This document shows positions 5,771 through 5,830 of a stretch of 5,830 nucleotides of DNA, piece after piece; positions within the stretch are counted from its first letter, which is position 1, and the number at the start of each line of letters is the position of its first letter. The position numbers and the translations under genes are program-made. The notes beneath the pieces were generated by a model. The model was not told the origin of the DNA. It saw nothing but the letters and a program-made list of their open reading frames with translations, and did no database searches. The DNA is from an uncultured Clostridia bacterium (GTDB lineage Bacteria; Bacillota; Clostridia; UBA1381), in the NCBI GenBank assembly GCA_934444735.1, contig CAKSDE010000035.1, forward strand, positions 1-5,830, given 5' to 3'.

Positions 5771-5793
5771 AACCACGCGATAGTCGCGTGGTT
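5771..5793 (-). terminator. Hairpin, leftward terminator or mobile-element end
   Basis: AACCACGCGA (5771-5780) pairs perfectly with TCGCGTGGTT (5784-5793) around a TAG loop. On the minus strand it is followed by TTCTTTATAC, and the last two stem bases extend this to a U-rich run, so it could end a gene entering from the right. A minus-strand frame with a TGA at 5795-5793 would stop exactly at the stem. On the plus strand only CAAAAAAGG follows, so it is not a rightward terminator. Short perfect hairpins of this look, with ACCAC/GTGGT arms, also occur at the ends of IS200-type elements. Confidence 0.5.
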
Positions 5794-5809
5794 CAAAAAA
5801 GGTTAACCG

Positions 5810-5830
5810 ATGAACAAAAATTCCTCCTAT
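5810..5830 (+). CDS. Possible start of a gene cut by the window edge
   Basis: ATG at 5810 follows an AAAAAAGG run (5795-5802) by 7 bases and begins MNKNSSY before the window ends. The Asn/Lys/Ser-rich opening is typical of real starts and would be compatible with an IS200/IS605 TnpA N-terminus, but seven residues cannot identify a protein. The alternative is that this stretch belongs to a minus-strand gene ending at 5793. Confidence 0.25.

Noticed and set aside
5426..5796. Minus-strand open frames crossing the AraC 3' end and terminator.
   Set aside because: They run through two hairpins and the AraC coding end, with no RBS or homology.
5801..5808. Palindrome GGTTAACC just before the edge start codon.
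   Set aside because: It is eight bases long and isolated, within chance expectation, with no partner site seen.
1..5830. CRISPR arrays, tRNA or rRNA genes, and riboswitches.
   Set aside because: No regularly spaced repeats, cloverleaf sequences or recognisable riboswitch cores were seen. Intergenic gaps are short and explained by promoters, RBSs and terminators.

Overview
The window looks like chromosome of a low-to-mid GC, spore-lineage Firmicute, probably a gut clostridium of the Ruminococcaceae/Oscillospiraceae type. The signs are strong GGAGG-type ribosome binding sites, near-consensus sigma-A promoters, hairpin-plus-U terminators, and a SpoIIID remnant. The species cannot be named from the sequence alone.

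Left third (1-1322), accessory DNA. The minus strand carries the decayed C-terminal part of a large serine recombinase, with two in-frame stops in its zinc ribbon. At 412-417 its homology ends, and on the plus strand a polymorphic-toxin C-terminal domain (type 50-like) begins. This toxin piece has no N-terminal delivery region and no good start codon. It is followed by a very acidic small protein (probable immunity protein) and a small CxxC/CxxC protein. Together they look like an orphan toxin-immunity cassette. A strong 15-bp hairpin closes the block.

Middle (1323-2669), minus strand. A 48-codon truncated spoIIID, with its own RBS and a sigma-E-like promoter, sits in what would otherwise pass for an empty gap. 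Next is a two-gene operon, read right to left: a single-domain PAS protein, then a flavin reductase-like (flavoredoxin) protein. It has a near-perfect sigma-A promoter and a good terminator.

Right half (2670-5830), plus strand. A divergent promoter drives two Gfo/Idh/MocA-type genes, one canonical dehydrogenase and one short homologue without the glycine-rich nucleotide motif. A cupin-AraC regulator with its own promoter follows. The three genes plausibly form a small sugar or polyol catabolic unit, with the AraC protein as local regulator and the second oxidoreductase as partner or variant of the first. The unit ends in a strong terminator. At the extreme right edge a second hairpin and a possible start codon suggest the beginning of another element, perhaps an IS200-like transposon, or the end of a convergent gene.
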